NCBI RefSeq assembly: GCF_023101765.2
Contig: NC_064236.1
Coordinates: 17,262,993 to 17,326,992, forward strand
Origin: Spodoptera frugiperda
Taxonomy: Eukaryota; Arthropoda; Insecta; Lepidoptera; Noctuidae
Reading direction: 5' to 3'
DNA length: 64,000 bases
This document shows positions 1 through 11,548 of this stretch, piece after piece (position 1 is the first letter of the stretch; each line of letters begins with the position of its first letter). The notes under the pieces are model-generated. The model was not told the origin of the DNA, did not search any database, and saw only the letters and a program-made list of their open reading frames with translations. Made by a program: the position numbers and the translations under genes.

Positions 1-64
1 ACTAGGCGGCACTTGTTCTCACTTTGACAGTACCTTTTGCAATTGCAATTATTAGTAATCAGTA

Positions 65-110
65 TTTGCAATACTTCATGATCCTATATAGTATCATGAA
101 GTATTGCAAA
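65..110. repeat. Perfect hairpin, 18-bp arms
   Basis: Two exactly complementary 18-base arms (65-82 and 93-110) flank a 10-base spacer. It is not inside a recognised element. Such short perfect palindromes recur in this window and may arise by template switching or be MITE relics. Confidence 0.85.
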
Positions 111-1740
111 TTCTAACTGCTCCTATCCTATCGCGTAACGTATTTGCATTTCATTCGTTCGTCAGTCACTTGAATTAAAAACCCTAATTCAAAGTCTTCG
201 ATCAACAATACCATTCAAAGTGCATAAAGGTAACACGATGCGGACGTGTATTGTGCAAGAACACATTTCTGTCCTTTTTTAACCACGCTATTCTGCAGTT
301 TTCCCATCTTTATCTCTCAATACGCGAGACTAGTGAATGATCATTCGATCCCAGAGTACTCGATGCGAATAAGTGCCACCTAGTCCCAACGGAACGAAGT
401 ATTACGAAGTAATGAAGTCCGATTAGTATCTACCCAGTACCTAGTTCTAACGCTGATGCTGACTGATTTCGATATCACAGCGACGATTTAGTGATGTCGT
501 ACGTATAAAAAAATCGTAAGACAATGATCCCATATTACCTACTTATATTATGTCGAGTCGAGTCATAGTATGGAATTAAAGACTATTATGTACTAAGTAC
601 GTGCACCATGACCACATTCGGTACGTAATAATTGATACTAGGTGGACTAGGTGGAACAGGTATCTGGATCACGTATTTTTAAATACTAAGAATACCTATT
701 CTCGTGGTCGTGGTCGTACTAGGTAAATTTGGGAAATTTAGTAGTACGACCCATCTCTAGCATGGGTGAAGCCATTTAGTAGAATGTTCCAACTACACAA
801 CAATTTGCCGCGCTACCAGAAAACAATTGGCGTAGTACGGCGAAATTATAATAGGAAGTAGAAATGTAATTCTGCGAATTTTATACCATTCAAACTAAAA
901 TATTTAACATTTTACAGTTACACGTTTCAGTTTCATGTTTGAAAATATCTTCACCGGTGTAAATCTGAAACTCAATTCTATAAATCAAGAACGAATATAT
1001 GAAAATTGGAAACCGACGCTCAACTTCACTTCTTAACATGCAGCAAATTTTTCTTAAGACGGACTTTTGAAATCTCATAATCGACTGCACAGCAGGGATT
1101 CAATTCTTGAATATAATCTTTCAATAAACTTCAATAGAAAGGAAAGAATATTTTCCGTTCATATTTTATTATTTCTCGATCGCCTAATGATAGTATTGAA
1201 CACCGTCATAATATCGACGTCGAATGACATGTCATTTGCAAAAACAGTGTAAATAAATATAGGTAAGCAAGTAAACACACTTTTCTAGAATGAAAGTCGT
1301 TCAATCACAGTAAAAGTCTGAATAGTTGGAAAACTTAATAAGTTCTTGGCGAAAGAAATTACAGTCTGGTAATATATATAATAGAAAAGTCAAAAATGAT
1401 AGTTGAGTAGGTATAAAAATTATTAAAGGATTTAAGACAGACAATGGGGTACTTTTGGTAGTGGAAAGATAATTAATTTCGTTTAAGAGACTTATATTAC
1501 TACTTTGTTTATTTTTATTTATTCTTTTCTACTTATGCTACTAACACAAGATATATGTTATTGTAATATTATTATTGGACACAATATGGACTCCTGTTGT
1601 CTGAAATAACTGCATTTTAATTTTTTAATTTAATTTATAGCGGGTACACATCTTACAATTTAACTGTACAGTTGAAATGTACAGTTAAATAAATTTAACT
1701 GTGCATGTCATTACTATGTCACTTACTTATGAATTTCGCC
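111..1740. other. AT-rich stretch, nothing recognised
   Basis: No exon with good splice sites, no RNA gene and no repeat that I recognise. Open frames here are short and have no family resemblance. Confidence 0.5.
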
Positions 1741-2590
1741 TATAGTCCAGTCAAATAAGCTTAAAGATTAAGATTTTCGATAAATGCAATCAACTCTCAT
1801 TTTGCAGTTAACAAACAGTACGGTACGTGACGGTACGCATTCGGGGCTCTGAAGTTTGGCAACACTGCCGCGAAATGTAAACAAATAGCTCCTGTATTTA
1901 AATATTTAAAAAATAGAAATATTAATATAATTACCTCTAAAACAGTGTAAAAATAAAGTTTAGTGTATAATTGTGATGTGACAACGTTTTCCTGCAAAAA
2001 TATTAAAGACGTGAACTTTTAAAAGAAAATCCCAAATACGTACAGTGAAAATAAAATAAACATTCACCAGAAACTAAAAACAATAAAACCAGTGATTACA
2101 ACATTACCAGTGATCAAACAGTGCCATAATTAACAAAACTAAAAGAAATTTGGAGTGAAAATAACAATATACAATAAAAGAAGTTAACAGTGAAAATTTA
2201 AATTTTACCACCACCGCGCAAATAACAACGGACATAAACAAATTCGAGTATACAACGCCATCTATCTAAAACAAGTTATAAACTTGATCAAAAACCAATT
2301 TGATCAGCGCCATCTATTATCTAAAATACAGAAACTATTTCCAAAATAACTCTAAACGAACATCTAGTTAGTTACTATTGAGAAAGAAAGAGGGCAGCAC
2401 TTGCACTTTTGTTTTAAAAATATAACTTGTCAAAAACAAGCTCAATTTTCGTCATTGGCTTATACACGTACGAGTGAAGTCAACGAAGTCAACAAGTCAA
2501 CGGTCGAAGTAAGCGGATCGAATCCAAGTGAAGACGTCCACTTTTTGTACGTTTATAAGCAATATCGAATGATTTCGCCTTAATAAATTG
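1741..2590. other. Repeat fragment and A-rich leader-like stretch
   Basis: 1741-1765 shares about 18 bases with the inner arm ends of the palindrome at 42565-44300. About 2000-2390 is unusually A-rich on + and repeats short phrases such as CAGTGA, resembling a retroelement 5' leader or an untranslated exon. The open frame 2401-2583 has no recognisable product. No function is assigned. Confidence 0.3.
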
Positions 2591-3508
2591 TTGATTACTT
2601 GGAATTAACACACTACCAAGTTATTCATTAGAGAAAATAAAACACCAAAATATAATACTACTACCTATACTCGCGAAAATCTATGAAAAAATTATGCATT
2701 CTAGATTGACCAGTTTTATTGATAAAGGCGATTCACCAACTTGTATGGGACTTTGGCTATTTTTAAACAAGCAGTTCAGCTAATAATATTTGTTTAATTT
2801 AATAGTTCATATCAGTAAGAATGAAGATACAAACTTACTTTTGTATCAAGATTCATATTTAGATATTTTTTTACATTTTATTGAAACTGGTTATGCATGA
2901 AATAAAATATTATTTCTATTAAAATGCATTATTAATCCGATTCATATGTAATTAAAATATGGTCAAGGAACTGGGCAGGTGGATTAATATTTTCCTGGTA
3001 GGTACCTTGCGCAGCTCAAAAACCAAATAATAGTAATTATATGTGCACAGCAACCTACTGTTCTACGGCCCACCATGCAGTTGCAGCAATGTTGTTTTAT
3101 GGCCCTCTCATCAGTGTTATTTTCATATAATATATAGGTACTTATACAAAATATGTTTTCCTACTCATGTGTCTACTTTGTATTTTCCCACGCAATAAAC
3201 TGCAGTTGCAACACTCACAAAAACAAAGCGAATAATATCTATCATTTTGACGAAAACCACAACAGATTGACAGCAGATTGGCAGCACTGAAGTCAAAATA
3301 ATCAAATTCAAAACCAACTGACTTGGTTATCATAACAAATACCAAAAAACAAACAGATTTTTTATAGTGCTAATTGGTACAAAGTTATTAGCATCAGACA
3401 TTTACTAAAATATAAATAAAATTATTGGTAATTTACATTTTTGTTGAGCAGCCTGTTTAAAAATGGCCAGCTTTGGACAATCTCCTTTGAAATACTGAAA
3501 AAGGAACT
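2591..3508. other. AT-rich stretch, nothing recognised
   Basis: No coding or RNA feature and no repeat unit that I could match elsewhere in the window. Confidence 0.5.
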
Positions 3509-3955
3509 GTTACGGTAAGAGTGAATAATTGAAAATTATTAATAATTATCTACTATTATTAATAATTACCGAAACTCGAGGTAAAAGTGATAAATTAATC
3601 ACATTTGTCGCTTATTATTAACAATTTTACCCTAGTAGTGATAAATGTAATAAGTAGCCAAGATTTTATTTTTATTTTAATTTAAAAGGCAATATATTGT
3701 ACTTGCACAACAAATATTTGTTGAATTCTATGATAATACTTTTAAAATTTTACTTTGATGGTTTTATAGGTGCTACAGAAGATTTACAGGCAAACCAAAA
3801 TATGATTATTGATGATTGCTTTTAGGATTCGTGTTGATTTTGTTAATGATACAATAATTGTTTAATTTTATTTTTGTTACAATTTCATGTACCACGATAG
3901 ACTTTTTTTGCATAAGTTTGATGGTAGATTAGATTTTTACAAGAATTTTACGCGC

Positions 3956-4497
3956 GCAGAACTCGACGCGCCGCACGCATTAGTCTGGTTCTGATCGGGC
4001 GGCGAGCTACCCCTACTCGCCGTCCGCAGACCCGCACTTACGATGGCCGGAGATCTTCCCGCGATCCCCGACGCCCGGAGTGTCTGTCGCAACGGCTGGG
4101 GCGTGAGGAGGTTCTTTCTCTCACGCGCCCCGCCTCCTACTTAGCTAGCATGACTGCTTCGCAAAAGGAGGAGACGCTTCATACCATGGCCTGAACCAAT
4201 GCCGGGCGCGAGAGGTCGCCGTCATCGACCAGATCCCTGAGGACACGGCGATTTTCAGCCCATGCACGGCACACCGCCACCGTATGCTCCACCGTGTCCT
4301 CCGGGCGGTCCTCGCAGTGATGACACCCGTGCGTACCTCCCGCCCAATCAGTAACAGGAACCTACCCAAACTCCCATGTCCGGTAAACAACTGTGTCAAG
4401 CGGTGAGGACGCCGTGGCGTCTCTCTAGCCACTACTCAAACAGCCCCTGTTTGAGTAGTGGCTACTTACCGCTGCAATGACAGCGAGTCCAGATAAA
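3956..4497 (-). pseudogene. R1-like retrotransposon tail captured in composite element
   Basis: Read on -, this matches the C-terminal coding part and start of the 3' UTR of the R1-like family seen more fully at 27665-28560. It includes the RLTQLFTGHGSLGRFLLLIGRE stretch, quoted only in part here: RLTQLFTGHGSLGRF. The zinc-knuckle region is frameshifted and ends early. The proximal joint (about 4490) lies at the same point as in the 56508-56872 copy, which suggests one capture event copied with the host element. The distal joint differs between the copies. Confidence 0.65.
4426..4464. repeat. Perfect hairpin made by inverted duplication in the R1 tail
   Basis: Arms of 18 bases (4426-4443 and 4447-4464) with a 3-base spacer CCC. 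The sister copies at 28342 and 56530 have only one arm's sequence here, so the second arm is an extra inverted copy gained in this locus, as expected from a template-switch mutation. Confidence 0.75.
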
Positions 4498-4822
4498 TGT
4501 GCCTTAGAAGGGCACTATTTAATATTCTAGTTAAGAATATGTGAATTTGTTGTCTTTTCGGTTTAAAGCAAGTACAAGTAACCTTGTTTGTGTGATCTCT
4601 AATTAATATAATCGTAAGACGGTGTTTAATATTATAAATAAATACCTGGTGGTCAAAAAACATAGGGTTTATATTTATTTTATTACTTTCACCAATATGT
4701 GTCGTGAATTATTAATAATCACTACTAAAAGTAATAAATTTCGATCGATTATTCATTTTTACCAAAACATGTGTTTATTAATTTTAACTCAAAAATATTA
4801 AGTTGCTTATACAATACAACTG

Positions 4823-5320
4823 CGACGGTTAAAGGGTTATGCTCTGTGGCGCCTATCCAATCTAACAACTAAGCAAGCCACGTTACAGGCTTATCATGCG
4901 TATGTTGGCTCAGTATTACGCTATGGGATATTGGTATGGGGCAACTCGGTGCATATTGAAAAGGCTCTAATATCCTAAAAACCATGTGTACGTGCCATAT
5001 GTAATGTCGACCATTATTTAAGAAACTTGGAATTTTAACAGTAACTTGTATTTATATTGAAGAAATTTGAAAATTTACCATAATATCTCACTCTGAATTG
5101 TTTGATAAAGTGGGAGCTAACTACAATTGTAAAACTAGATTTCCAAACAAATTAACTCTTCCAAATATGAGAACGGAATATGCATCCAAATTTATAATAA
5201 ACTTCCTGACAAAATTCGGGAACTACCGATGATTCGGTTTAAGAGGGCATTGCGCAGATGGCTAATTGATAATTCCTTCTATTCCATTAAAGAATTCCTG
5301 CAATGTAAGTTCCCGAAATA
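4823..5320 (+). pseudogene. Jockey-like reverse transcriptase C-terminus, decayed
   Basis: Translation gives RLKGYALWRLSNLTTKQA, then AYHAYVGSVLRYGILVWGNS, which is the conserved region after the RT palm in Jockey/CR1-type non-LTR elements (hydrophobic stretch, then LRYG..LWGNS). Later pieces in other frames include KPCVRAIC and the extreme C-terminus MIRFKRALRRWLIDNSFYSI. Stops and frameshifts separate them, and catalytic motifs are absent, so this is a 5'-truncated dead copy. Its neighbours are other repeats. Confidence 0.75.
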
Positions 5321-6504
5321 ATTGTATATTTAAGATAAATATGTATTTTTGCATGTCATTATATTATGACTGCATACTGTACTGATCGACATTTTATAAT
5401 ACCTTTCATGTAACTGTATTTATTAGCAAATAAATCCTTTGCCTTTGACTTTCGAGTTTGAATGGTTTATTTCCAATCTGAGCGCCGAACGCGTTCTCGA
5501 TTCGATTAGATACTTTAAACGTAAAGCAAATTACAGATCTACATATAAAGCCCACTTTTAAGGTTCGCGTCTACAGACCCGCATCGTCCGAATCACACGC
5601 AACAGATTTTAGTTTGTCTTGTATAGGGAAACTCATACAACTGCGTCCACTGATCTGCATCGTACGCACCGCATCGTCAGCAATGCCTAGGTACATGCGA
5701 TGCGTACTGATTACGTCATACGGAATGCGTACGATGCGGGTCTGTAGACGCTTGCCTTTATTAGTAAATGTTACATGATGGGATATTTTTTTTTTCATAT
5801 AATATGTAAATTTTTTCATAGGAATTAGAGCAAAACTACACATAACTGAATATTATGGTTAAAAGTTAACACCTGTTCTAGGAAAAACCAAAAATACTTC
5901 GACTGTAGGTACCTACCAAAAATACTTCAATACGGGTAAAACACAAACTTTAAAGCATAATTTTCCTAGTTGTCCCGTTCTTCGTTAATTGAAAAACTCA
6001 TCGATGTAATAAAACAATTTGACAGGGTTATTTAATTTCGTATTTTACACTAGAATCCTTTTTACAATATAGTGGGAGCTCTTTATTCACGGGGAATGTG
6101 TTCCATAAATATGCCGCGCATACAGAAACCGTGAATATGGAATGGTAATTTATATGGGGTTATTACCTACACATATGTACTTAGATGACGAAATAAAGAA
6201 GCAAACTGTAGATAAAAAATGTTAAATTGAACTTTCTGATCACATACATTGCATAATTACATATTATCATCTGGTTTAGGCAGTGGTTTACAGAATTAAG
6301 TATTTTTTTCTTGTTTGGCATTTTTTAAAAGCTCCTTCAATTCAGACTGATATTCAGCAGTGGCATGAAGGTATGCACCGATATTTCGATTCGATCCGCG
6401 AATAAAGAAATCTTAGACCGCGAATATATGAATTGGATCGCATTTTTTTAATCCGCCAATAGTGAAAACGCGAATGAAAGAAGCACGAATAAGGAGCTGC
6501 TACT
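5321..6504. other. Intergenic, nothing recognised
   Basis: AT-rich. 5570-5760 holds several short partly palindromic phrases built on GCATCGTACGCA-like words, perhaps a MITE relic. No gene seen. Confidence 0.4.
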
Positions 6505-6549
6505 GAATTTTCACTTCTCAAAGTTGACTACTTTGAGAAGTGAAAATTC
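6505..6549. repeat. Perfect hairpin, 19-bp arms
   Basis: Exact 19-base arms at 6505-6523 and 6531-6549 with a 7-base spacer TTGACTA. It is isolated in AT-rich DNA. Confidence 0.85.
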
Positions 6550-7264
6550 TTTTACCACGCTTAAAAACGTTCGATACGGTTTTCATTAAAATTGCTTCAG
6601 TTACAAAACTTACAAGGAAAAGGAGTTTGAACAATTAGATTTTTACGAATTACCGCGTTTTCGTTGCAAGGTGAGGTAAAAATATATTTTTGAGTAAAAG
6701 GGTTACAAATGTCCTTAGATTTGATGATTTCAATATATTTATGAAGAATGATGCAACATAAGCCTGTATCTAGTAATCTGCGCCAATGTTACAGGAATTT
6801 CCTACTCGTTATAGAAATTTAAAGAGATTTATTTATTGACATATAGGACGGATTACACGACGAAAATTCTTTGTTAGAATAGAATATGGCGCGACCCCGA
6901 CATGACACACCACCGGGCCAAATGTCAATTGAAATAGCACAAAATTGGTTTAGATCTTCAAGAGTACGGAAATACTCACAACTTCAATAGGTGTCTGAGT
7001 TAAAAATATAATGGTATCGAACCATCGATATTAAATTAGAAATCACTTCGGATCCTATTTTATATTATAACGAACGTTTGTAATTTGAACAGTGCGTTTC
7101 AATTCAGGTCGATGGTAAACAGAAGACAGCCTATAACGGTGAGAATTACGAGTTTCGCTGTTTAGTTTCGCAACGGATTTTATTTATTAATTTTAATTTG
7201 AATTGGGCAAGTGTACCTGGTCAATTCTACCTACACCTATGTTGGAGCGGTATAACTATCTTTT
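6550..7264. other. Intergenic, nothing recognised
   Basis: No exon, RNA gene or matched repeat. Confidence 0.4.
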
Positions 7265-7558
7265 TTTAAGGGGGGAAAATCACCCAATGGCTTCTCCCGC
7301 CTTGGGTGAGGCAGGAGGGAGTATCAGACTCTTACTGACTAAAAACCACCCCGTTCCTTCTCCTGCTTTGAGCCGGAGCCCCGGTAACCTTTTACGTTGC
7401 CCGCAGCTCCGGATCAGGCATCAGCCCTACTGGGCCCCACCTGTGGTGGTCTGGCTCTTTGAGGCGCGCGCGGAACGCGACGCGCCGTACGCACAGTTCT
7501 GGTTCTGGTCGGGCGGCGAGCTACCCTTGCTCGCCATCCGCAGACCCGCACCGCGGTA
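7265..7558 (-). mobile_element. R1-like retrotransposon 3' end
   Basis: A T-run at about 7262 (poly-A tail on -) is followed by the family's 3' UTR in reverse, with the GGGGGAAAATCACCCAATGG, CCTTGGGTGAGGCAGGAGGG and CAGCTCCGGATCAGGCATCA phrases. It matches 27665-27960 and ends near the stop of the coding part, a typical 5' truncation. Confidence 0.75.
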
Positions 7559-7574
7559 TTACCGTCTAGGTTTA

Positions 7575-7735
7575 GTTTATTTTTTATGTTAAATGAGCCG
7601 ACGTTTGGCTGTTATCTCGCCTGATGGTAAGTGATGATGTGGCCTACGATGGAGCACGTTTGCCCATAAGCAACCTATTCACTCGGGCTTTGAAGACACC
7701 CAGGTTATACCCATCAGGAAATTGACAGTAGGTAT
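7575..7735 (-). repeat. Non-LTR-type 3' tail repeat
   Basis: A T-rich start leads into a GCCTGATGGTAAGTGATGAT phrase and an ACACCCAGGTTATACCCATC phrase, a dispersed repeat that I recognise from moth genomes as a retroelement tail. It abuts the R1-like fragment. Confidence 0.5.
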
Positions 7736-8160
7736 ATAGCTATACTGTCTTGCAGTCTTGCTAATTGTCCTTGCTAATTGCTTTACCAAAAAACTGTATA
7801 TTATAAGTATAAAGAAATGTTAAGCGATGCGGCAGCGGGATTCAGCTTTAAGTATACGTCCGTCATGCAACACCACAACCAAGGTACAAAACGAACAAAG
7901 AAATACTAGGAAAATCGTCGTTAGTAAAATGAAATATGATAATGCAAACTAGACTAAACATGAGTCCCTAGACAACTAACCAAGTTTTTCTAGGAAATTG
8001 ATTTATTTATTGTAAAAGGTAAATACATTTTATGTTGAAATTTGTTACTGAATGTAAATAAGAGGGTCGGAATTATAATACCAAAGCAAAGTCCAATCAA
8101 AGCAATTTCAAAGACGTCGTTTACAGATATAGTCGAATAAATCTGTAGAGAGGTCAATTC
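7736..8160. other. Intergenic, nothing recognised
   Basis: No gene or repeat recognised. Confidence 0.4.
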
Positions 8161-8335
8161 TGTACAGTACCGTCAACGTAACATGGCACGCCTGAAGTTA
8201 GGCTTTGCGAACTTTCGCGCAGGTCCATTCGTGAAGAAAACTATTACTGCAATATGATTTTTTATAAATCTTAAAAACTTAACAATAAAAATTAACAACA
8301 ATAATAACGAAATATACGAAATGTTTTGTAACCGA
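8161..8335. repeat. Dispersed repeat shared with 33945-34400
   Basis: About 100 bases (GTCAACGTAAC through the GCGAACTTTCGCGCAGG region to TATTACTGCAATAT) plus a 3' stretch ending TTTTGTAACCG match the segment inside the hAT element at 33676. The other copy is interrupted by an insertion; this one is continuous. Confidence 0.65.
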
Positions 8336-8731
8336 CTGCACTCAAGACAGAGATAGTGACACTAACATAACGCCGATGCTAATGTGTGACAGAGACATAA
8401 TACCGGGTACCGAGTATTGCCGAATAAGCACGAAGATTCACGAAGTAACCAAAAAGGGACGTCCAAGAAGCGTGCGTGAGGGTGTTGTTTAATCGATTTT
8501 CTTAAAATCGATTACTACGAAACAAATTGCTTATCACACAAAAATATATTTACTTTCAATGTTATATTGATGTTTTAAATTTTCTTAAACAGTCGTTACT
8601 CAAATAGTCGTTAATGATAATATAATTGATATTCAAGGAAATCATAACTTTCAATTGAGAAAATACTTTCTTTTGGTTTTATTTTCATGTCGAAATATCG
8701 TTTATTAATAACAAAACAAATAACAGGGGCT
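8336..8731. other. Intergenic, nothing recognised
   Basis: AT-rich DNA with no recognised content. Confidence 0.4.
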
Positions 8732-9064
8732 GTTACTGGATCGATACCAAACCCAAATATGTGATTAATTTTTTTTGTCTGTTTGTCTGTCTGTCGATGA
8801 AACTTGGTATAATTATACCTTATTATCCTCGGCATAAAATATGATACTTCTTATCCTGGAAAAAATAGCAGTTTTATACTACAGAACGCGAGCTCAACAG
8901 CAGTAGCTCAATAGAGGGATCTCTTTAATTATTATGGGCCTAGCCGTATTTGGGTCCAATAGATATTTATAAGATGACATTGTCAGAGTTACTCAAAATG
9001 GAGAAATAAAACATCCACGCGAAGACCGACATCCGCGCGGACGGAGTCGCGGGCGGAAGATAGT
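8732..9064. repeat. Dispersed repeat, shorter copy of 47248-47634
   Basis: It starts GTTACTGGAT, includes a GTCTGT tract and GATGAAACTTGGTATAATTA, and ends GACGGAGTCGCGGGCGGAAG. It aligns along its whole length with 47248-47634 but lacks about 43 bases after the GTCTGT tract. Non-coding; class uncertain. Confidence 0.7.
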
Positions 9065-9785
9065 TTTAACACACAACGACGTTAAAGGCTGTTAATTCCC
9101 CGAATATTCCCAAAGTTGACAACAATTCATTTTTCCAGTAATTTACGTCTGACAAAATTCTGTGTATGCCGTAATAGCTGGAAATATGTCTTTGTTGTTT
9201 TATAGGCAAATGTACAGTACTGGGAGTGTCGGCAACAGCATTTTTGCCGTAAATGAAGTGAGAGCTATCGTGGTACATAAATCCACTTAACTCCGTGGGG
9301 CACTCTCGACCGAAGCACGAGCTACGGACTTTTTACAACTTAATTATTAACTTTCAGCGTTTATTTTTTACACATATAGCTCCTATTTCATATTGTCCTA
9401 TATGAAATAGGAACTCGGAATAAGAAACTATATTAGCAGTTTTAAAATGCGGGCAGCAAAATTATGTTAGCATTTTAAAAGTATGTATCATGTAAATTAT
9501 AACTACCAAAATGCTAACCACTATAGAAGATTTATGTACTTACTCGAATGTATGTTAGAAACTACAACGTGATTAAATCGGTATATTATTTAGATCGACA
9601 ACAAGCTAGCGTCGTGTATGTCAAGTAGCCACGTCAATTAGAAATGAATCAATCGGTCGGGACAAACACTGTGGTTCTACCTGACGGTGTTTACGATACC
9701 AAGTTACTGATATGAGGACAACAATCTGCGTTCGGACTGTGTAGGTGTGTTCTTTTAAACATAGGCATTTAGACATCGTTAAAAA
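9065..9785. other. Intergenic with one hairpin
   Basis: No gene. 9381-9412 forms a 13-bp perfect hairpin with a 6-base spacer. Confidence 0.5.
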
Positions 9786-9940
9786 TCATTATCAGATTGA
9801 AATGTTACAATTTGAGAGCCGAATAATGCATTTTTTAGAGGACACAATTTTATGTTTTGAACATGTTGGGGAGTCAATAGTAACTTAACTTGAAGTTTAT
9901 GGGGTCGCCTTTGTCCCCCGGCCGCCATCTTGGAAAAGGA

Positions 9941-10102
9941 TTTTTTTTTGAGGGGGAAAATCATCCAATGTCTTCTCCCGCTTTGGGCGAGGCGAGAGGG
10001 AGTGTCAGACTCTTACTAACTTAAAACCACCCCGTTCCTTCTCCTGCTTTTCGAGCCTGAGCCCCGGTAAACCCGCTAGGTAGTCCGCAGCTCCGGATGG
10101 AA
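9941..10102 (-). mobile_element. R1-like 3' end inserted in foldback arm
   Basis: A T-run and GAGGGGGAAAATCATCCAAT start the family's reverse-complement 3' UTR, ending at the CAGCTCCGGAT phrase. The foldback sequence TTGGAAAA is found on both sides of the insert, as a target duplication would give. Confidence 0.7.
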
Positions 10103-10210
10103 AAGGGGGTGGAAACACTTTTTTTTTGCTATATCTCGGAAACTATGCATCGTACAAAAGAATTTTAAAATCATAATTTGTAGAAAATTATTTTGCCTAC
10201 AAATCTTTAG

Positions 10211-10670
10211 GTATATATATAATTCTTCTGTAAGTTTTTTTTTTATGGGCTTGCCGTTAATCGAGCAGACGTATTACCTGATGGTAAGCAATCGCCGCCG
10301 CCCATGGACACTTGAAACACCAGAGGCTTTCCAAGTGCGTTACCGGCTTTTTGGGAGTTAGGAATTTAAGGGTTGTTGTTCGGGAATGGGGATGGGGAAG
10401 ATTGGGAAGGGGGGAATTGGGCCTCCGGAAGTGTGTATGTCACTGAACTTCTCTTAAACGACTGGACCGATTTTGATGATTTTTTTTGTGTGTGTTCAAG
10501 TGGATCTTAGAATGTTTTAGATTCACAATTTTGTCCGCTGGACAATGTTTATTTTAAATTATTTTTTAATTTATTAGTAGTTGTTGATTTTGGAATGTTT
10601 TACATTGGATCCGACAAATTTTCAAATTAAAGACGTGTAGACAGGACAATGTCTGTCGGTGCCGCTAGTA
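10211..10670. mobile_element. ACTAGCGG-type repeat inserted in foldback arm
   Basis: It reads inverted relative to the copy at 58485-58750: an AT-dinucleotide end, AATTCTTCTGTAAG, GTGTGTATGTCACTG, through CAAATTTTCAAATTAAAG to the GCCGCTAGT end. It interrupts the foldback arm between AAATCTTTAG and TGTTTATATAACTTTTTGCC, which are adjacent in the 42565 element. It carries its own insertion (10235-10430). Confidence 0.7.
10235..10430 (-). mobile_element. Non-LTR 3' tail, third nesting level
   Basis: A T-run, then ATGGGCTTGCCGTTAATCGA and the ACCTGATGGTAAGCAATCGC phrase (the family also at 48560 and 55539). It splits AATTCTTCTGTAAG from TGTGTATGTCACTG, contiguous at 58700-58735. AAG occurs on both sides, a possible short target duplication. 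Confidence 0.7.
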
Positions 10671-11401
10671 TGTTTATATAACTTTTTGCCCTAAATTACC
10701 GTAACCGGTAAGTCAGACCTTTTCTGCTTATTTAACATTCGATAAGTTGAATTTGGTAAGTTCTATGGTAAAGAAAAAAGTTAGAAATGAATAAGTAAAG
10801 TTGTAAAAATTCAACGAAAATTTTGTAAAAATATGAATAAACAATAAAAAAAAAAGTAAAAAAAAGTTAAACATTTCGTTTTGACCAGATTCTCATGAGC
10901 ATTGACGAACCCGGTTGACTTCGGAGCGCTGTACCTGGGTTTCTAATGAATGAAATTGAAAATACATAAAATACTTATAACTTCTTTAATTGTTAATTTA
11001 GGGCAAAAAGTTAATATTAAAAAGGTTAATATTAAATGTATTAAAAAGGTAATATTATTCATTAATAATTTATTACCTTTTCAATCTATATATTAATACG
11101 TGATGCAAAAACTTTGGACCCCTTTTTACGAAAATTGCGCGGACATAGGAGCATACAATTTGGTACACTAAGGCCTCGGCCTCGAATTTTGCGGGCAGCG
11201 GGGCGGCAGCGGCGGCGGCGCGGCAGCGGCAGGATCTTTTGCGTATAATCAAATGGACCGGTTTTCGAAAACAGCGGCGCGGGAGCGGCGCGGGAGCGGG
11301 CAACGAGCGGTGCACTCCAGTCAAGCGGTGACCGCCCGCGTTGCGCGTCTGCATTGTAGTATAGTGTTGTGTACCTACATTTTTTTTTGTGACGTATCAA
11401 A

Positions 11402-11548
11402 ATGTCCTCGGACGTGCAAGAGCAAATGATTTCGGCAATCTTTGAGAGGACACCCATACGGAACAGCAAAGATGTGAACCATAAAAATAGAAGAAAAATT
11501 AACCAATTATGGGAAGAAATAAAAAACGAACTGAATATTGAAGACTAA
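11402..11548 (+). CDS. MADF-like N-terminal fragment of Harbinger accessory protein
   Basis: ATG at 11402 and TAA at 11546 give 48 residues. Residues 7-44 follow the MADF/Myb-type pattern (EQMISAIFERTPIRN, then NHKNRRKINQLWEEIKNEL: a helix, R-x-P, N/Y-K-x-R, W-x-x-I). PIF/Harbinger elements encode a protein of this kind that aids DNA binding and nuclear import of the transposase. The frame ends at the deletion point shared with the opposing transposase fragment, so the product lacks the rest of the domain and is unlikely to work alone. A GC-rich terminal repeat lies upstream. The identity rests on pattern recognition. Confidence 0.55.
   Translation: MSSDVQEQMISAIFERTPIRNSKDVNHKNRRKINQLWEEIKNELNIED

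Larger units (their letters stand above)
3509..4772 (-). mobile_element. Composite inverted-end element, copy 1
   Basis: The end at 3509 reads GTTACGGT and is followed by a subterminal ATTATTAATAATT motif. The body matches two other loci: 20600-21935 (the AAACATG/GAATAAT and CACGACACATATTGGTG stretches) and 56372-57635 (the TAGAATATTAAATAGT stretch and the outer 250 bases). The internal segment 3956-4497 is the tail of an R1-like retrotransposon. In sense orientation this copy lies on the - strand. The end near 4772 breaks off before the expected inverted terminus, so the copy is truncated. No transposase remains. The class is unknown; the inverted ends suggest a non-autonomous DNA transposon. 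Confidence 0.6.
9786..11020. mobile_element. Diverged foldback element with nested insertions
   Basis: The left part (TTGAAATGTTACAATTTGAG, then the GGTCGCCTTTGTCCCCCGGC and GCTATATCTCGGAAACTATG phrases) matches the outer arm of the palindrome at 42565-44300. The right part (about 10890-11010: GACGAACCCGG, CGGAGCGCTGTA, TTAGGGCAAAAAGTTA) matches the other arm. Two insertions break the left arm: an R1-like 3' end at 9941-10102 and a second repeat at 10211-10670, itself holding a third element. The middle is AT-rich and lacks the inner palindrome of the intact copy. Confidence 0.7.

Noticed and set aside
7203..7592. 129-codon frame on +
   Set aside because: Antisense to the R1-like 3' UTR; the proline/arginine composition follows the UTR sequence.
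11086..11469. 127-codon frame on - across the Harbinger left end
   Set aside because: It runs through the terminal repeat and opposite the MADF-like frame; arginine/alanine-rich only because of GC-rich DNA.
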